Source: Capitulum mitella (taxonomy: Eukaryota > Arthropoda > Thecostraca > Pollicipedomorpha > Pollicipedidae). From it: 64,000 nucleotides of DNA. Where the stretch lies: assembly GCA_030062745.1 (NCBI GenBank), contig CP099843.1, positions 23,078,622-23,142,621 on the forward strand, given 5' to 3'. Below, piece by piece: positions 12,301-22,639 of this stretch. The notes below the pieces were generated by a model that was not told the DNA's origin, did not search any database, and saw nothing but the letters and a program-made list of their open reading frames with translations. The number at the start of each line of letters is the position of its first letter. The stretch's first letter is position 1. The translations under genes and the position numbers were made by a program.

Positions 12301-15300
12301 GGCGTTGGGGCCCCACAGGACCCCCAAAGACAGCACAACCGCAAACTATCCCGCTGACTTCGTCAGGAGTCGTCCCTGACGTACAACGGGCACCGCAGGG
12401 GGCCGCAGCTTGAACGGCAGGATGACTCACCAGTGCCATCACAAAGACGGTGACTTTACAAGCCAAACGACCTCGCCAGGTCACTGCCGGTAGCTGGACC
12501 AGTCGTCACGCTTTCTGAGTGATGACACATCGCAACGACCACGACTCACGTAGCCGCGAGAGGTAAACAACCCCTCCGAGGCAGCGCAGTTCCCGGCAGG
12601 CCGCGTAAAGCACACAGCGTGCCTCCTCCTCCTCGCCCTGCCCCTGGAGCGGCATTCGGCTCTCTCCCGTGATGTGGAAACGGTTCCAGACTTCGGACAG
12701 AGGGCCGGAACCTATGCGGAAGCGGCCCGCGCACACTCCGACCAGCTGCGTTTGCGCAAGCTACGCGGTCGACTGAATTTGAGTCATCTGGTTGCTACGG
12801 CGGGAAAAACACATCCTCTATTAATCTGGATAGGCGCTCCAGAGTGTGACTTAATCTTGATGCGTCCACGAGTATGTCAAATGCGTAAACACTCACATCC
12901 ATGCTGTCTTCCTCTGTTAACTTTCGTCAATGTTTAGGTGATGCAAGACTCCATCGCAACTTGCTCTTCCAGCATGGAAAACTTCCAGGTCGTACTTGTT
13001 GGTGACATCCAAGCATAGCCTGATCACCAGCATGCATTTCCCTTCCCTCCCAATGGGCACCACGTCTCAAGCAATGAAGGCCTGCATAATGCATATACCA
13101 TGTCGCTCCACGGAGTCGCTTACCAAATAGCAAGGCATACAAGTACATCCACTCCCATCTAAGACGACCTGCAGATCAGCATGCATGATCCGTGAGCTTC
13201 ACTTTAGCCGACTGCAGTAAAAACAGCAGGCCATTCGAATCTGCCGGTGAGCGCCAACATCCACCAGAACCCCCCAGTCCATCAGTTCCCCTCACATGAC
13301 AGCTGACGTCGAGAGCAGACAGTGACTCCGCCGCTCACTGAAGACGGCCAGCTGGCCACACGACCCGGTCAGGCCGGCCCCGTCCGCCCGACCAGCCCCC
13401 GACAGCCACCTCAGGCAGGCTGCAGGTCTGGTCAGGCCGGCCCCGTCCGCCCGACCAGCCCCCGACAGCCACCTCAGGCAGGCTGCAGGTCTGGTCAGGC
13501 CGGCCCCGTCCGCCTGATCAACCCCCGACAGCCACCTCAGGCAGCCCACACGTCTGGTCAGGCCGGCCCCGTCCGCCCGACCAACCCCCGACAGCCACCT
13601 CAGGCAGGCTGCACGTCTGGTCAGGCCGGCCCCGTCCGCCTGATCAACCCCCGACAGCCACCTCAGGCAGCCCACACGTCTGGTCAGGCCGGCCCCGTCC
13701 GCCCGACCAGCCCCGACCGCCACCTCCGGCAGCCCACACGTCTGGTCACGGCCGGCCTGTCCACCAGGACTGTTGCTCGGCCAGAGCTGCTGCCGACTGG
13801 CCGGACGTCTGGTCGGAGCGGGCCGCGGCATTGCCGACCGCACACGCCGCAGACAAGTTCACCGGCGGCGCGCCGATCTGCGATAGGCCATCGCAGCGGA
13901 CGGTCCCAGCGGCCCGCCGGAGCGAAAACGACCGGTCTGCGGACGCTGAACGTCTCCAGGACAGCTGCACGCCCGGAACAGAGAGGTACTCCGCTGCACG
14001 CCCGGAGCAGAGGTACTCCGCTGCACGCCCGGAGCAGGGAGGTACCCCGCTGTACGCCCGGAGCAGAGAGGTATCCTGCTGTACAGCCCAAACAACGAGG
14101 TACGCTACGGCACGCCTGAAGCAGAGAGGCACTCCGCGGTACACCCGCCCCAGAGAGGTACCCGTTGTACATTCGAAGCAGTGAGGTACTCCGCTGTACA
14201 TCCGGAACAGAGGGATACCCCGCGGTACACCCACCTCAGAGGTACCCCGCTATACGCCCGGAACAGAGGTACCCCGCTGCACGTCCGTAGCAGAGGTGCC
14301 CGCTGCAGAACGCCTCAGAGACCATCATGGACGTTCGGGCCAGCGGGCTCGACGTGACCAGAGCACTAACCGCCATACGTGTCGGCGTGACTACGACGCA
14401 CGTGCACGTCCCGACGTGGCACAGAGGGCGGGGCCGCGCGACAGGAAACCGAGCGATAACTGGCTGTCCCAGATGTCCGCACACCACGGTACTCACCGAT
14501 AGCGGCCCCAGTCAGCTGCATGAAACGAGAAGAAAGCCACAGTGGGAGACGGGCACGGCGCAAGGCTGCAGCATGACACAACGGACAACACGCGGGAAAC
14601 ATGAACAAGAAGCGCACGGAACACACGAAATGCGCGCTAACGCGAATCCCACACCGCGAGGCCGGGATCAGGTGGAAGCTGAGAGCACAAAGTCAGGCCG
14701 GAGGCAGATAAGCCAGGACCACGAGGGAAACAAACAACCCCAGATCCGACCAGACACGGGACGGACTGGGATCAGGCCGGAGACAGGGCGCACTGGATCA
14801 CACCGAGGCCGGAGTGATCTGGATTAGACCGGACGCACTGTGGACTGGTTCAGCTCGACGACAGAGTGGACTCGGACCAGACCTCGGGCGGCGGCCGTCG
14901 GTCCCCTCCGTTCCGCGCCGCCTCAGGGGCGCGCCGGCTCCGCACGGGCCCTCACCATGGCCGCCGGCGTGCACAGACTGTCCCCGTGCAGCGTGAGCGG
15001 GCCAGGCAGCCGGCCAGGTGGCGGTGACGTATGACGGCGGCTGCCAGCACTGCACGGGCCCGGCAGGAGGCGGCCGCTCCATGCATCACGTCACCGCCTG
15101 GCCCCCCGCCACCCGCTTATCGTGCCACATCGGACTTTCATGTCCTTGAGAGGAGGTAAATCACTCTAGTGCAGGGCAACGCCAAACCTGAAAACTTTAT
15201 GTGCACGGTGGCAAAGTGGGAAAACCGAGGAAAATGACGATGCCGTTCAGAGAAACCATCGCTGAGCTGTGGTTAAAAAAGGCAGATTCCATTGCAACAC

Positions 15301-17394
15301 AAACCGCCGTGAGATTAACGCAAACAAAACTGTACTTTTTTATAACTGTAGTCTGTAAAAATCGCACCTTTCTCTTTGAAGTCCAAACAAAAACAGGAAT
15401 GGTAAATAAAAACGGAGGTGGATTTAATATCTAAATGCATCTTTTACCCGCTCCATGACTACGATTGACTGAGACGGTCGGAATGGCCGGCAGATAATTT
15501 TTTTCCGGTACGAGATCAACAGTGCAAAGTTTCCTGGACTCAAAATCCCAACAAAATGATGTTATCTACAACTGGCAAAACGCGAAGAGGCAGTCGAGAC
15601 GCAATCACGGTAGCAACACGGCCGGCCCGTCACGCACGTAGCTAGGCAAAACATGCGGGGGGCACAGAGTAAAAAAAAATGTTTCAAAAGCAAAGTTCTA
15701 TGCGTTAGCAGAATCAAATACTACTGGGCCACGCAAACATACCACGGAAATAGTACGATTTATGAGAGGTGGGGGGGGGGGAGGAGGCACAGAATAAAAA
15801 GTGTTTCAAGATCAAAGTTTTATGCATCAGCCGAACCTAACACTACTGGGCCACTGCAAACGCTCTAGGGGAGTACAACAATTACTGAGGAGGAAGGGGG
15901 CAGCATATCCCCAGTGCCCTCGTTGATGGCCGCGGGCCTGCGCTTCATGACCGGGGTGATTTCATGGTTTCCAAGACAAACTTCGCTAGCCCCTACCAAC
16001 CGGACTGCGCACTGCCACCACATTCAAATTGTCCTGAAAAGCGGTCACAAAGACCAGCTTAAACAGTCGGCACCTCGTTGAGATCGGCCTGTCTCCGCTG
16101 GGAAGGCTCAGGAGTGCCCGACCAGTGACAGTCACGTGACACCACCGGGTCGTGCGGTGAGCACCCGAAATTCCCAGCGCGAAAATCTTCCCAGGGAAAC
16201 GCGGGGAATACCCGGATAAGGTTGATCAGGTTCCCCACGACGGGCCCAGCGCAATCAGCATCGCGTAGTGGGCGGTCCCAGGGCGGTGACGACACTCTGT
16301 TTTTTCCCGGGTGGTTCAGGGGCCGTGGAGGTCACCCGGGATGTGCAGTGCACCCGTGCCGTACTGCAATCAGCCGGACGTCCGAATGTGGCTTACAACG
16401 GCGACTATGGACGTCAGGGTTTGGGACTGCCACTTTTTCACGTCAACATGTCGCCTCCAGGCCGACCAGGGCGCGCGGGATTCGCAGGTCGAGGCACGGG
16501 AAACACCGCTGAAGCTGGCAAACACATGCTGCTCATTTTACGATAAAGGCGCTTATGACGTCTTGGCATGAGCTGCCGCGATAGGAAGCCCACGGTGGTC
16601 GTCACAAATCTTCGCCGAGGCCACGGACGGAGTCTTTCCCTGGCCCAAATGCGGTACAACAGCAGCTTTCTCTTATGCGACATCAAGCCATTAATGAGAC
16701 AACATCGAGAAGCGGTTCCCACATCCGCACATCTCGAGCACGACAAAGCAATCTACCAAAATTGTCAGCCCAGTTCCGTCCGTCTAGCTGCAGTGCAACT
16801 GTTGAACAATGGTTACGTTTAAGCCTCGCTACGGGGCCACTCACCCAGATAAACAGGCCGGACCGGTCAGCGGGCGCGGCCCAGTTTTGTCCCCGCCTCC
16901 GACCAGATCCGTGGCGAGGCTCCCCTCGGGAGGATCTTCGCTGCCAGGCCACGGTCACCCGCCCACTGCGGCGAGCCGGCGGCTCGGCCGGTCCGACCCG
17001 AGGACTCCACCCCGCCTCGCCGCCACTGCAGCGGCCACCGACTGCGGCTCGGACCGCTCCGTCGCTCATGTCAGCGCGCTATCTCTGAACTGGGGGCTTC
17101 TGTGTTTCCCCGCTTCCTGTGAGCCTCCGCAGTAACAGCAAACACATCGAGGTCCCGTGCAAACCCCACAGCCCAGCACCCTTATCGGAGGTCGGCTGGT
17201 ACTGACCGGAAGTGCGGCAAACACAAGGGCTCTAATTTCTCAATAATAACGCGTATCTCTCCGCTGACGCCGACTGCCGAGCCACAGGGTGTTTCCAGAC
17301 ACGTGTTAACACCAGGTTAACCGGGGAAAATTAGTCCTTTTGGGGTTTTTGGTCTCCAATAAAAACTCTGCCGGCTGAAGCGTTTCCAATATAC

Positions 17395-17476
<82 letters not shown>

Positions 17477-17505
17477 TATCCATATTTCCAGGACTACATA
17501 GATTT

Positions 17506-17551
<46 letters not shown>

Positions 17552-20500
17552 TGTATGAACAAACAGATAAGAAAACCGGAAACGTGGGTGAAAATAGGTG
17601 CGACTTTAATGTTCGCATATTCCAATCACCTTCTCAAATGCGTTTTCCGGAAGCAATCGGTTCCTGACCTCGCTCAGCACGCATCGGCCGCCGTTTCCGC
17701 AGCGGCCCGGGTCTGACGCCGCCGCTCTCACCTGCCGACAGGGGCGGGCGGCCGGCGGCGGCCGGCCAGGGTGTGCCACGCTACGCAGCGACGGCCGCTC
17801 CGGCCTCTTGAAGGCCGGGTGTCGCCGCAGACCGGGCGGAGAGCCCTGCAACGGGGGCGCCGGGCGCGGGTCAGGTCAGGTCAGCGACCGTCACAGGTCA
17901 GCGACTACCGCCTCAGGTCACGGGCTACCGCCTGGACAAACATTGAAACATGATGGCACATTATTGTTTAATTCTCCCGCAACTCGAGCTGATACTTAAG
18001 TGAGATCAAATCAAAGATCACCGGATGTTTCAAATAATGCCAAAAATTTGATGGTCTATTTCCTCATTATTATTTCTTTAACCAATAGTCTTCTCCGTTT
18101 AAGGCTACGGTGTTGGTCTCATGGCATTCAAAAGATGTCAGATGTACATCATAGTTTTCGTAGTGAAACACAAAGTGCAAATCGAGTAATTTTGCTATGC
18201 CACTATATCTTTCGTGAAGACGCGTTGACGGTACAGCCGTGAATTCAGTGTTACCACTCGTGATGCACCCAATAATAAGGATATGCTTCATGAGTCTCAA
18301 AGTGCATTATAAAGTGAAGAATGTTTTTGCTAATGGGCGCATCACGGGTGCGGACATTTGATTCACGACAGTACGGTTAATATGTCTCCGCGTAGGATTT
18401 TTACACTAATGCCACTTTCTGATAATCTGTGAACACCATGATAGAGCTGGAGTGCTATATCTCACGCAATGAGAATATCATAACACCATCACCATAACCG
18501 GAAGCAGAGAAGAATATACGTTAAAAAAATACAGAAATATGAGACTACCAAAGCTGTGGAGCTTTTTCTGAAACACCCAGAACTAGCATTTCTTACTCTA
18601 TTTTAACGTATGTGCAATTTCATGGTCAATGTGTAGTAATACAACAGATACTATGCTTCCCAATATGCTTCGTAAGTGCCCGGGAAATTCATCTGCCTAG
18701 TTTCACCAACGTGGCATTAAAGCTGAGAAGAAATACGTGGAACAATGGCGCTTTCAGAACAAGACACTTAAGATGCAAACAAAACGGCTGGGTGCCACTT
18801 ACCCCACGCCTTTGGTGATGCAACTACATGCAGGACCAAAACAGGCAAGGTGGATCACTCCAATGAACATAACAGAAAATGACAGCGCATTACGACACAC
18901 TAATTGCATGTGTATCCGGCGTGACGTCATTATACCCCCACCTACGGGACGTACTAACAAATTCCAACACATGAAGCGATCTACGACACAGTGTCATGAG
19001 CATGTACCGTGGTGATCTCATACAGCTGTATCGCACGCTAATATAGCTGTAAACTTCAGACGGCCCCGAGTGCTTACTCAATGTAATCGCGGAAACGTTT
19101 ATCTAACGTGTCTAAACATCTCCCGTCCACAAAAAAATGAACAGAACCAAACCGATCCAAGCCTGGAGTGGATGCTTGTCGACCTAGATATCACCCAGCG
19201 ACAAAAAGAATCTGCCAACAGATAACCACTGCCACCAGATGTGCCCAACTTTGGACCAAACTGAGCCACTCAGTATGAGCTTACGTCGACTTTGTTGTCA
19301 CGCCAAAACCATACAGCTCTAGTATGCAGGACCTTACCGTCAGGATGGTGATCATCACAGGATAAAGTCCCAGACGGTCAAAGTCAGCTCAAAGCCACGC
19401 CCCACTCGTGGTTGCCCACGGTCTATGGGTTCCTGGACCCCGAACCCCATGGTGCCAGCCGGTAGACACTTACTACTGACCCTACGCCTCCCCCTCTCAC
19501 ATTCGCAGTCATGGATCTTAACGCCAACTTGATGACCGTCGTTGGTGCCCACGTTCCCACTCGTTGTGACCTTACCGCCGACCTGCTCGTCTCTGCAGAA
19601 CATCGTGGTCCCACCGGTCAGCTTACCGCCGAACTGGTGGCCGAGACGGGCCGCTTGGCGTCCGTCAGCCGCTCGTAGACGTGCTCCCGACTGAGCGTGG
19701 CGTACAGGGTCTCGTCGCTGGCCGAGCGGCGCAGCGGCCGCGACACGGCGTACGGCGCCACCGGGCCGGCCGGCCGGCGGCCACGGCCCGGCGGTGGCGG
19801 CGGCGGTGGCGAGGCCGGCGGCGGCGGCGGCGGCGAGCCGCGGCCCACCGACGGCACCTCGTACACGTGCTCGGCGGCGGCGGCCGGCCGGAACGTCTGC
19901 AGCCGGCCGGAGCGCCGCTTGTCCATGTCGCTGGGCTTGGGCGCGACCGCCGGCCGCGGACCGGAGTCGGCGCGCCGGATCGCCACCGTGGTGGCGCGCA
20001 CCTGGCGCGCCTCCAGGTACGCGTCGTGCTCGAACGTGCGCGGCGGCTTGCGCGGCGGCGGCCCGGGCGGGAGCGGTAGCGCCGCCACGTCCGCCGGCCC
20101 GCCCGGCGGCGGCGACTCCGCGGCGGCGGCGGCGGCGGCGGCTGCGGCGGCGGGCGAGCGGGTCGCCGGCCGGTGCTGCGCGCCGCCGGCCGACGACCGC
20201 CTCCGCTCCGGCCCGACAGTCTCCGGTCGGTCGCCGTCGCCGGCGACGGCCGCAGGATCGATCGCGGACCGGTCGTCGCCGTCGGCGGCGGGCAGTCTCT
20301 CGTCCGCAGGCCCTTCCTGTCCGGCGTCCGCGGCGCCGTCCGGGCCCGGCTGAGCCGGCCGGCGTCGCTCCATGTCTCGCACGCGGTCGCTGACGCGCGC
20401 CTTGAGGGCGGCGTTGCGCTTCAGGACGGCCGGCCGCTCGCGCAGCAGCGGGCTGATGTGGGCGCTGACCGGCCGCGAGCGCTGCAGTCCGATGCGGCCC

Positions 20501-20718
20501 TCGCTGCTGCGGTGGCGCAGCTTGGGCGGCGCGTTGGTGCGGTAGCTGGCCGTGCGCCGCGGCACCTGGTGGCGGGGCCGCGCCGGCGCGCTGAGGGACT
20601 CGGACAGCCCCGTCTCCTCGAACCGCTTCAGCATCTCCTGCACGCTCATTATGGCGACGGTGGACAGCGGTGCATGGTCTTCTGCCAATTCAGACGCTGC
20701 AACAAAAGACGGCTCCAT
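3065..20718 (-). CDS. DENND2: DENND2-like DENN-domain Rab guanine-nucleotide exchange factor (gene span, 3' incomplete)
   Basis: DENND2 proteins exchange GDP for GTP on Rab GTPases (Rab9 for human DENND2 members) and act on endosome/Golgi membranes and actin. The exons read 5' to 3' on the minus strand. The N-terminal proline-rich exon (19627-20718) has [14 protein letters not shown] and several EHVYE/ETLYA tyrosine motifs. It is followed by a linker exon (9947-10084), uDENN (9302-9433, 8750-9037, with FCFPDAVRW and SFGYCRRL), cDENN (7656-7841, 6938-7086, 3739-3916, with [20 protein letters not shown] and [15 protein letters not shown]) and the start of dDENN (3065-3316). Splice phases agree across all six consecutive DENN exons. 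Two further small exons are tentative. The C-terminus is outside the window. The exact subtype (A, B, C or D) cannot be told; invertebrates usually have one DENND2. No breaks are seen in the DENN exons. Confidence 0.9.
3553..3780 (-). repeat. tandem repeat made of an exon end plus its 5' splice site (4 units)
   Basis: Four units of 61-63 bp, in plus-strand order beginning near 3553, 3616, 3677 and 3739. The last is the genuine end of the DENND2 exon at 3739-3916; about 42 bp of coding sequence are included. The other three lie in the intron and keep the same block (CTGGACCATCTGCAG core). Two retain a full GTGAGT donor (at 3676 and 3615); the fourth has lost it (GACTGACG). Confidence 0.85.
3739..3916 (-). 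CDS. DENND2: DENND2 exon: cDENN core
   Basis: 178 nt; acceptor CTGTCGGCAG, donor GAT|GTGAGT. It starts with one base that completes the glycine codon split from the exon at 6938 and ends in phase 0. It encodes [20 protein letters not shown] followed by [20 protein letters not shown], equivalent to the cDENN stretch ALLYPFTWQHTYIPVLP in vertebrate DENND2. The last 14 or so codons also form the first unit of the adjacent tandem repeat, so these residues are likely young or variable. Confidence 0.92.
3917..6937. other. DENND2 intron, no internal feature recognised
   Basis: Intron between the exons at 3739-3916 and 6938-7086. Mixed composition with GC-rich patches near 4900-5250 and 6300-6900. 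Open frames on both strands show no family resemblance. No RNA gene or transposon was recognised. Confidence 0.6.
6938..7086 (-). CDS. DENND2: DENND2 exon: cDENN RPLDSRL / LLERR segment
   Basis: 149 nt; acceptor CTGTCGGCAG, phase 0 start, donor GG|GTCAGT leaving two bases. It encodes [20 protein letters not shown] and then [20 protein letters not shown]. The RPLDSRL and LLERRI/V motifs are hallmark cDENN sequences. The acceptor and exon start are themselves repeated in tandem upstream in the intron (7081-7510). Confidence 0.92.
7075..7515 (-). repeat. tandem repeat containing a 3' splice site plus exon start (about 5 units)
   Basis: Units of about 100-110 bp begin in plus order near 7075, 7182, 7286, 7397 and 7494. 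Each contains the equivalent of the minus-strand acceptor and exon start (CTGTCGGCAG followed by CCGGTGGTGAT), then a GCCCGCTG-type pyrimidine stretch and a GATCCAGGAC block. The unit nearest the exon is the one used in the DENND2 reading frame. At least two other units retain a near-perfect AG acceptor. Confidence 0.8.
7656..7841 (-). CDS. DENND2: DENND2 exon: start of cDENN
   Basis: 62 codons, phase 0/0; acceptor GACTGTCTGCAG, donor AAG|GTGCGT. Joined to the preceding exon it reads [22 protein letters not shown], then [18 protein letters not shown]. This parallels the DENND2 pattern in which an FSK(I/V)L helix is followed by a PFPAPG..I.V stretch. The last 18 codons ([13 protein letters not shown]) look like a lineage-specific loop. 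Confidence 0.92.
7862..8285. repeat. 55-bp minisatellite, about 8 units, abutting a DENND2 acceptor
   Basis: Units of about 53-57 bp with plus-strand core GCGGGGGCCGGCGGCAATG and TCGACAACAGCGGACAG, very similar to each other (young). It begins only about 20 bp upstream (on the minus strand) of the acceptor of the exon at 7656-7841. Each unit carries an acceptor-like CCCCCGCAG on the minus strand. Part of the unit (GTGTtGGTGA..GTCCGC) resembles the real acceptor region. Confidence 0.85.
8750..9037 (-). CDS. DENND2: DENND2 exon: uDENN core
   Basis: 96 codons, phase 0/0; acceptor CCCCGGCAG, donor AAG|GTGGGC. It encodes [20 protein letters not shown], later [20 protein letters not shown] and [24 protein letters not shown] and FGYCRRL are the diagnostic uDENN motifs, and LPIAYCL matches LPEVYCI in vertebrate DENND2. 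No stops or frame problems. Confidence 0.95.
9302..9433 (-). CDS. DENND2: DENND2 exon: first uDENN strand
   Basis: 44 codons, phase 0/0; acceptor CCCGTGTTCCAG, donor GAC|GTAAGG. It encodes [20 protein letters not shown] followed by CVVSQYPPD. This corresponds to the uDENN opening LFE.F.VVSL....P.V..QFP of the DENND2 family. Confidence 0.9.
9434..9946. repeat. intron with short GGTCACAG-type and GTCATACGCCGACAC repeats
   Basis: Intron between two DENND2 exons. It contains scattered GGTCACAG copies (9500-9520 and 9725-9745), a two-copy GTCATACGCCGACAC repeat near 9810-9850, and an A-rich patch near 9758-9775. No gene seen. Confidence 0.5.
9947..10084 (-). CDS. DENND2: DENND2 exon: basic linker before uDENN
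   Basis: 46 codons, phase 0/0; acceptor CGCCGGCAG, donor CAC|GTGAGG. It encodes [20 protein letters not shown] and then [20 protein letters not shown]. The RRRNYLRRV-type basic helix is what I expect in the linker upstream of the DENN module, and phase fits the uDENN exon at 9302. The domain evidence is weaker than for the DENN exons. Confidence 0.7.
10085..13360. other. DENND2 intron, mostly featureless
   Basis: Contains a GC-rich block at about 11460-11730 with open frames on both strands but no recognisable domain, and unique sequence around it. A small minus-strand exon could hide in the GC block; I could not fix splice sites for it. Confidence 0.5.
13368..13745. repeat. 63-bp minisatellite, about 6 units
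   Basis: Tandem copies beginning at 13368 and 13431 and so on, 63 bp apart, with cores GTCAGGCCGGCCCCGTCCGC and CGACAGCCACCTCAGGCA. Copies are highly similar, so amplification is recent. Because the period is a multiple of three, all frames stay open on both strands; the resulting long ORFs are not evidence of a gene. It directly follows a possible small DENND2 exon (13760-13877). Confidence 0.9.
13760..13877 (-). CDS. DENND2: possible small DENND2 exon
   Basis: A good acceptor (CCTATCGCAG) is followed in phase 0 by [20 protein letters not shown] and [19 protein letters not shown]. The translation looks protein-like and phase agrees with the tentative exon at 14956-15040. However, no clear donor is visible, the 63-bp minisatellite begins right after, and the segment has no counterpart that I know in other DENND2 proteins. 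The low end is approximate. Confidence 0.3.
13975..14310. repeat. degenerate 25-27-bp minisatellite
   Basis: About 12-13 units with core CGCCCGGAGCAGAGAGGTAC followed by CCGCTG. Copies vary in length and sequence. Located in the large DENND2 intron. Confidence 0.85.
14956..15040 (-). CDS. DENND2: possible small proline-rich DENND2 exon
   Basis: Between acceptor GTGCTGGCAG and donor ATG|GTGAGG, one frame reads [20 protein letters not shown] then LCTPAAM. It ends in phase 0, matching the next tentative exon, but its start phase does not match the exon ending at 19627, so at least one further exon or another start would be needed. Low-confidence guess based on composition and splice signals. 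Confidence 0.28.
15041..19572. other. DENND2 intron with AT-rich tract
   Basis: Mixed sequence. It holds the dinucleotide arrays near 17391-17547, a GC-rich patch at 16840-17090 and 17650-17880, and a long AT-rich stretch at 17950-19150 with no recognisable gene, RNA or transposon. Poly-G runs occur near 15771-15783. Confidence 0.5.
17391..17547. repeat. (TA)n microsatellite in two blocks
   Basis: TA dinucleotide arrays at about 17395-17471 and 17510-17547, separated by about 38 bp of unique sequence. No flanking SINE-like sequence was recognised here, unlike the array at 52782. Confidence 0.95.
19573..19640 (-). repeat. decayed duplicate of a DENND2 5' splice site
   Basis: The true donor TCGGCG|GTAAGC (19626/19625) is echoed about 52 bp further into the intron as TCGGCG|GTAAGG (near 19574), and more weakly once more beyond that (TTGGCGTTAAG). 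The spacing and shared neighbouring GACC/GGGA motifs suggest an old tandem duplication across the exon end. Confidence 0.5.
19627..20718 (-). CDS. DENND2: DENND2 N-terminal proline-rich exon
   Basis: Open from ATG at 20718 to donor GCG|GTAAGC in phase 0, about 360 residues. Features in order: [14 protein letters not shown] helix; a basic Ser/Arg stretch with [17 protein letters not shown]; an acidic low-complexity part; a run of 11 Ala; [18 protein letters not shown] near residue 220; two Pro runs (6 and 7) near residue 300; and the tyrosine motifs [16 protein letters not shown] and [15 protein letters not shown]-type motif, as I recall it, and YxxL-like tyrosines fit the N-terminal part of DENND2. 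A strong acceptor (CTTTTGTTGCAG, exon would start at 20696) lies just inside the ORF, so the first residues may be replaced by an upstream exon; the alternative Met (MSVQEM) is inside the exon. Confidence 0.75.
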
Positions 20719-21659
20719 GTAAAAGCATGCCGTCGCGCAAACGCAACACAGTCTATTTCATGATTCAAGATTCAGGGAGCTAAGCATGCCACCCACGAGC
20801 GATTTCCGACTGTGAAAGTCAACATGCAAATATGAAGAGACCGCAAACGCTGCAAAATGAACATCAGGACCATTTGAGCACTGGATAGAGATTTAAATGA
20901 CTGAATGATAGCTCAGTCAGTACGATGCCAGTCTCGCTGTCCTGGTATAATCGATTCAAGTCTCCCAAGAACTTTGGCCTCTCGCAAGCGGGTCACGTTG
21001 CAACCGGCCAATATAGCCATGATGAGTACCAGACGACTGAGTGGCACCCTTGGCGACATGATGAACTTTCACCACAAAATCAACCCTTACCGAGAACTGC
21101 TGAAATGAGTTTATGGGCCAGTAACAAACTATTTTTAGCATGTAATACTTGTGCATGTGACATGTACCAGCCCCAGAAGCCATTTGGATCAAATTTATAA
21201 AAGAACAGAGAGGGTGAATGCCACATCTGGCATTTTCGAAACAACTGCATATTTACCTTTTCTGTGTATTAACCCGACAGGCAATCGGCGCCATGCACGC
21301 CCAACTGCGGGAGGGGGGCTCCTCCCTAACTCGCAAACGGTTGGTTGCACGACAAACATAAGCGTGCCATTGGCAAGCTCGTGGCCAGAAGAGCTAAAAA
21401 ATAGCCATACTTCATTTTGGACAATATGTAAGCCATTTACGCCTCATACATGTTTTCTCATAGTCGAGTACGGCCTAGATCTCAAGGGCCGTGATTAATA
21501 CTCTCGGTAAAGACATCAATGAATAGGTAAAAGTTCGCAGATGTCGATAAACGTCTAATTTCTTTGATTGCTTAAATATGTAGGCGGAAACGTTGAATTA
21601 ATGATACGGCGATACTTGCGCTTTTACAACTTTACTTACGATACTTAAGATACTTACGC
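20719..21659. other. upstream of DENND2 N-terminal exon, no feature recognised
   Basis: AT-richer unique sequence. It is either an intron leading to an upstream DENND2 exon or its promoter region. I found no TATA/Inr arrangement convincing enough to call. Confidence 0.4.
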
Positions 21660-22490
21660 TTTTGCACGGCGGGCGCCGGTGCCGAACGTGGGATGGAATG
21701 AATGGGAACTAATTTTAGCCATCCATTATTTTGGCGACATAAGCCTTGCAATGCGATGTTTCTTCATACTAGTGGTTCTTGCGATAACCTTCTGTGCTTA
21801 AAGTCTGAATCAATGCATTAGTTATCAAACTACACAATTGGCGGACCGTTATTCGCGAAAGCCTATCTTCTCCAAAATGTGCGATTTTTGGAAACTTTCT
21901 GAACTTCTTGGTATCATTCGTCACACAGAACCGTCAAAGCCAATTCTGTCATTTTCTATCCGTTTCAAGTCCTTCATCGCTGGTTTTGACGGCGGCGCAT
22001 TTGGCTCACAACAGTTGTTCGTGACCTGACCTTAGGTCAATGATTGGAGGTAATTGATACTTGACCCAATGATGGTCACTGGGTGTCTGTATCACCTCAC
22101 ATACAAAATGTTACAGAAACGCCAGTTTCCGATGAAACGACGATATGTTTCGGAAATGGGCCTGACCTTAGGTCAGTGACCCGAGAGCTTCCGAAAAATC
22201 TGGGTGAACAGATTTGTTGTTCTTATCAATAGCTCCAATCCCTAGAAGTTAAACTGTGATATCATGTCTTCTGAAAAAGTTACATGACATTTCACTTTTT
22301 TGTCATATAGGTCAGATCCACTTGACCTAACCTAGGTCAGAGTCCTAACCCGACCTGAGGTCAAAATTTTGATGCAAGATCTAAAATGATCAAGCAAAGG
22401 GTACACATAATTTCGTTGCGATGCGTTCCTTCGTTGTCTCGCAATCTTGGAAAAGCCTCGGGGGATGTCAAATGCCCCCCCGCCCCCCAA
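21660..22490 (+). repeat. interspersed repeat, copy B (unclassified, about 830 bp)
   Basis: Matches 1595-2420 in inverted orientation, from the GGGCGCCGGTGCCGAACG block to the C-rich end (22473-22490). It carries several close pairs of AGGTCA-type half-sites, for example TGACCTTAGGTCA at 22025-22037 and again near 22162. No open frame shared with copy A and no terminal inverted repeats seen. Confidence 0.7.
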
Positions 22491-22639
22491 TTGGGCCGGG
22501 TTAATTTCAACCCTTGTGCTAGTGGCCCACTGAAAATTACACAAACTGGCGGGGTGCATCTTTGCCAACTCTATCTACTAACCTATTCACCCAATTACAA
22601 CACAATTTTGCACCACAATTTAAGCAAACATCAGTCTCC

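Noticed and set aside
13292-14119. Long frames on both strands with [14 protein letters not shown]-like repeats
   Set aside because: The 63-bp period keeps all frames open. No other sign of coding.
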